A DNA stretch of 64,000 nt from Doryteuthis pealeii (Eukaryota; Mollusca; Cephalopoda; Myopsida; Loliginidae), in NCBI GenBank assembly GCA_023376005.1, contig CM042145.1, forward strand, positions 20,158,647 to 20,222,646. Reading direction: 5' to 3'. How positions within the stretch are numbered: the stretch's first letter is position 1; every line of letters starts with the position of its first letter. Both the position numbers and the translations under genes were made by a program. Under the pieces are notes generated by a model. That model did no database searches, was not told where the DNA came from, and worked only from the letters and a program-made list of their open reading frames with translations. Below, one piece after another: positions 61,825 through 64,000 of the stretch.

Positions 61825-62003
61825 ACAAGTAAATGTAAATATTTTAACCATCCCCTCTTTAAAATATTTAAGGGAGGGGAAAATATTTACATTGTCGATA
61901 AAAATATGGCTTACTTTTAACGCCCTCAAACACACTAAAAAAAATAATTTGTCGATAAAAACCTTAATCAGCTTAAAATTTTTTTTTGTTTTTTTTCGTA
62001 TTT

Positions 62004-62034
<31 letters not shown>

Positions 62035-62177
62035 CGACAATCAATTAACAATAAAAAAATCGAAAATTTTTTTGTTTTTTCGGTATTTTTATTTTATTTA
62101 GGGAGGGTTGTTTTTTCAGCTATCACCGCCTAGCGTTTTTTAAGGCAGGAGGCTGGGACGGAATTCTGTGATTAGCA
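61631..62177. mobile_element. MITE family I, copy 3
   Basis: TGCTATCGCAGAATTCCG, 'ctccagccttaaaaaacgct', 'agtcggtgatagctgaaaaa' and the reverse complement 'cagctatcaccgcctagcgt', 'ttaaggcaggaggctggga', CGGAATTCTGTGATTAGCA. The interior matches copy 1 (TTTACATT.GTCGATAAAAA, 'cttttaacgccctcaaac'). Long poly-T runs fill the middle; the K- and F-rich frames here come from these. Confidence 0.85.
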
Positions 62178-62496
62178 CCATTTTTTTTTTTTTTTTTTTT
62201 TTTTTTTCTTTTAGAAAAGATGCAATAAAAATGATGGTACATTTTATTTGAATGATTATATTCTTCCTCCCCAACCAGGGTAAGAAAAATCAATTTCTTG
62301 TGGATAGAATTTGGTTAATGGCTTGCATTCACACCATTTAATCAACAGGTTTATTGGTCAATAAGAACTGACTAACCTAGATTACAAAAAATGATTAGCA
62401 GACATATACCGTGTCTGTGTCAATTCTATAAGATATTTATCAAAATGACTTTTTAAACAGGTTTTTTTTTTTTTTTTTTTTTTTTGTGAGGATATT

Positions 62497-62730
62497 TCAA
62501 CTCTTAACATCCTGCTGAGAATTCCAGAGCCTCGTTCATATAATGATTGATCAAAAAATGGCTATAAATGGCCTGTTCATTTAAAGTTAACCTAGATATT
62601 TCCCTTAAAATAAAGACTTCTAAATATGCTTAATATTATTTTAAACAAAGGCTATCATTTAGGGCAGATTAGAAAACGAATGTGACTTCTGACCGGGTGG
62701 AATGAAGTGGTATAGGACATTAAGAGTTAA
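62497..62730. mobile_element. MITE family F, copy 2
   Basis: CAACTCTTAACATCCTGCTG, 'gagaattccagagcctc', 'aaataaagacttctaaatat', 'caaaggctatcatttaggg', 'gaccgggtggaatgaagtgg', TATAGGACATTAAGAGTTAA. It aligns over its whole length with 10985-11229. Confidence 0.8.
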
Positions 62731-62897
62731 AAAGGAAATAATATTGCTCATATTCTGATAAAGATCTCTGATTTATTGGTGTAGTGCAACAGTAAGATTC
62801 TACAAGTGGAAATGCACAGTTTATCATTGATTATTTTATAAGACAAGAACACTCTAAAGAATCCAAAGAATTGTTATGGATCTATTTTGGTCTATTA

Positions 62898-63433
62898 AAG
62901 TCGGTATCAGCCAGATAGCGAGGTAGTCTACCCCTCTTCACTAATGCTATCTTGAAGTCGGTCAGTCAGTCCGTGTACTGTTGTTTGGACAACAGCAACT
63001 GGCTAAGCACAACTGAACTAGTGCCTAATAGCTGTACTTAAGGGACTCAAGAATAGTCCATTCATGTATTTGGGTGATTCCATTCCTTGAGTCCTGATTG
63101 GCTGCTTGGTTTCTATGATGTTATGAGGCTTCATAAATACTCTGGCATTCTGCAGTAGGCTTGCAGCAAGGTTATATCTGTATTGAGTTACAGCTACTTG
63201 TTGCATTGTCTTACCAATTCGACAGTAATTGGAACTTAGTATGATTATTCTACGTGCTAGACTAAGTAGATTGTTTTTTAGTTGTCTGAGGTGAGGCACC
63301 ACACCTACCATCAGCTCCTTTCTTTACCGCACAGATCCCTGTGCTACTCATACGTTGAGTTGGCGAGGGCCGGTATCAAACAGGAACCTTGAGGTTCCCA
63401 GCTGAATACTACCAACTGAGCTAAACCGGCCCT
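62898..63433 (-). repeat. tRNA-derived SINE family A, copy 10, split by an insert
   Basis: The 5' part is 63255-63433 (minus: GGGCCGGTTTAGCTCAGTTG, 'gataccggccctcgccaact', 'gcggtaaagaaaggagctga') and the 3' part 62898-62949. Both parts carry TGCTA at the junction (62945-62949, 63255-63259), so repeat C was inserted with a short duplication. Confidence 0.85.
62950..63254 (-). repeat. Dispersed repeat family C, copy 3 (complete, inside SINE A)
   Basis: 305 bp inserted into a SINE, which fixes both ends of the family. On the minus strand it runs from GTAGAATAATCATACTAAG to CTGACTGACCGACTTCAAG. The frame it shares with copy 1 (NYCRIGKT..., [23 protein letters not shown]) is open here too. No inverted ends and no A-rich tail are visible. 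Confidence 0.8.
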
Positions 63434-63732
63434 ATATTGAAGTTAAAGATGATGCAATTTAATAAAAAATCTATAAATATCATAATTATATTTTAAAAAA
63501 AAAAAAAAATCCTAATTTTATTTCTTTATTTAAAACCTAAAATATATTTTTCCTTTTTATAACTATACTTTAGTTCTAAAATATTTTAGAAGTTCAAGAA
63601 AATACTATGTACATATACCATTTACTGTGTAAATATAACACTGGAATTTTACAGAGTGTGATTATCAGAAACATTTTTAAGAATAAGTTTACAATTCATT
63701 TTTAGGTTCAGTTAGTAATATATAAATATGTA
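63434..63732. other. No supported feature
   Basis: AT-rich spacer. Confidence 0.45.
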
Positions 63733-63965
63733 AGGAGGCGCATAGTGGTATAATGGCTACTGTCGTAGGAAATGGACACGACGAGATGAGTTCAAATCCT
63801 AGCCGAGGCTGGTTACATTTCACATAGCGCTAATACCCTTGAGAAAGGTATGAATCCAACTATTCTCCCTCCAGCTATGGTAAATAGTAGGGCAGGTAAC
63901 AGTGTAGGAGAAGGAAAGCTCTGAATTTAAAAACAACCTTGTGTCACATCCTGCTTGTGCAGAGT
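63733..63965 (+). repeat. tRNA-derived SINE family B, copy 8
   Basis: GGAGGCGCATAGTGGTATAATGG head, 'ctgtcgtaggaaatggacac', box B TGAGTTCAAATCCTAG, 'gccgaggctggttacatttc', 'cagctatggtaaatagtag', 'gtaggagaaggaaagctctg' and tail AACCTTGTGTCACATCCTGC. An internal deletion shortens the part before 'aacagtgtagg'. Confidence 0.9.
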
Positions 63966-63969
63966 GTTT

Positions 63970-64000
63970 GCTAATATATATATATATATATATATATATA
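63970..64000. repeat. (TA)n microsatellite at window end
   Basis: Pure TA repeat running off the window edge. Confidence 0.9.

Overview
This 64-kb window is nuclear DNA of an invertebrate animal. It is strongly AT-rich, its two recognisable genes are split by GT-AG introns, and almost everything else is transposon or repeat sequence. The 5S-headed and tRNA-headed SINEs, mariner, RTE-like LINE and hammerhead-bearing palindromes would suit a lophotrochozoan such as a mollusc. That placement is an inference; no sequence here proves the species. Two assembly gaps lie at 9837-9936 (100 N) and 58396-58405 (10 N).

Two host genes are supported. (1) The last coding exon of STRAP, a WD40 scaffold protein, lies at 12941-13164 on +. 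No other STRAP exon was found upstream, so the preceding intron is very long or earlier exons were missed. (2) NDUFB8, a mitochondrial complex I accessory subunit, is complete on the minus strand. Its five coding exons lie between 52790 and 44422, all junctions are in phase, and the predicted protein is 195 aa. Its introns carry a 966-bp DNA transposon, a roughly 600-bp pure GA tract, a 5S-rRNA-derived sequence, LINE pieces and several SINEs. Most other open reading frames are chance AT-rich frames or transposon remains.

Layout: 1-9.4 kb holds SINEs, a hAT-like MITE and a tandem array of ~197-bp units, with two promoter-like patches at 7.9 and 9.2 kb. 9.8-13.2 kb holds the gap, a foldback element and the STRAP exon. 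14.1-15.1 kb is a nine-unit array with splice-acceptor-like motifs. 16-24 kb holds MITEs, a triplicated exon-like segment, a LINE 3' end and several copies of a LINE-tailed repeat. 24-32 kb holds foldbacks, GC-rich tandem repeats and an amplified LINE 3' UTR. 32.6-34.1 kb is a cluster of long palindromes whose arms fold as hammerhead ribozymes. 34-44 kb holds MITEs, a defective mariner and hAT-like elements. 44.2-52.8 kb is NDUFB8. 53-64 kb is again SINE, MITE and LINE debris.

The most notable signals are three different hammerhead-type motifs in head-to-head palindromes within 1.3 kb, a tenth-copy-scale foldback family with a related core motif, and one LINE-type 3' tail shared by a LINE, a ~590-bp repeat and a 5S-derived sequence. 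All coordinates and matches come from reading by eye; no alignment or folding program was run.
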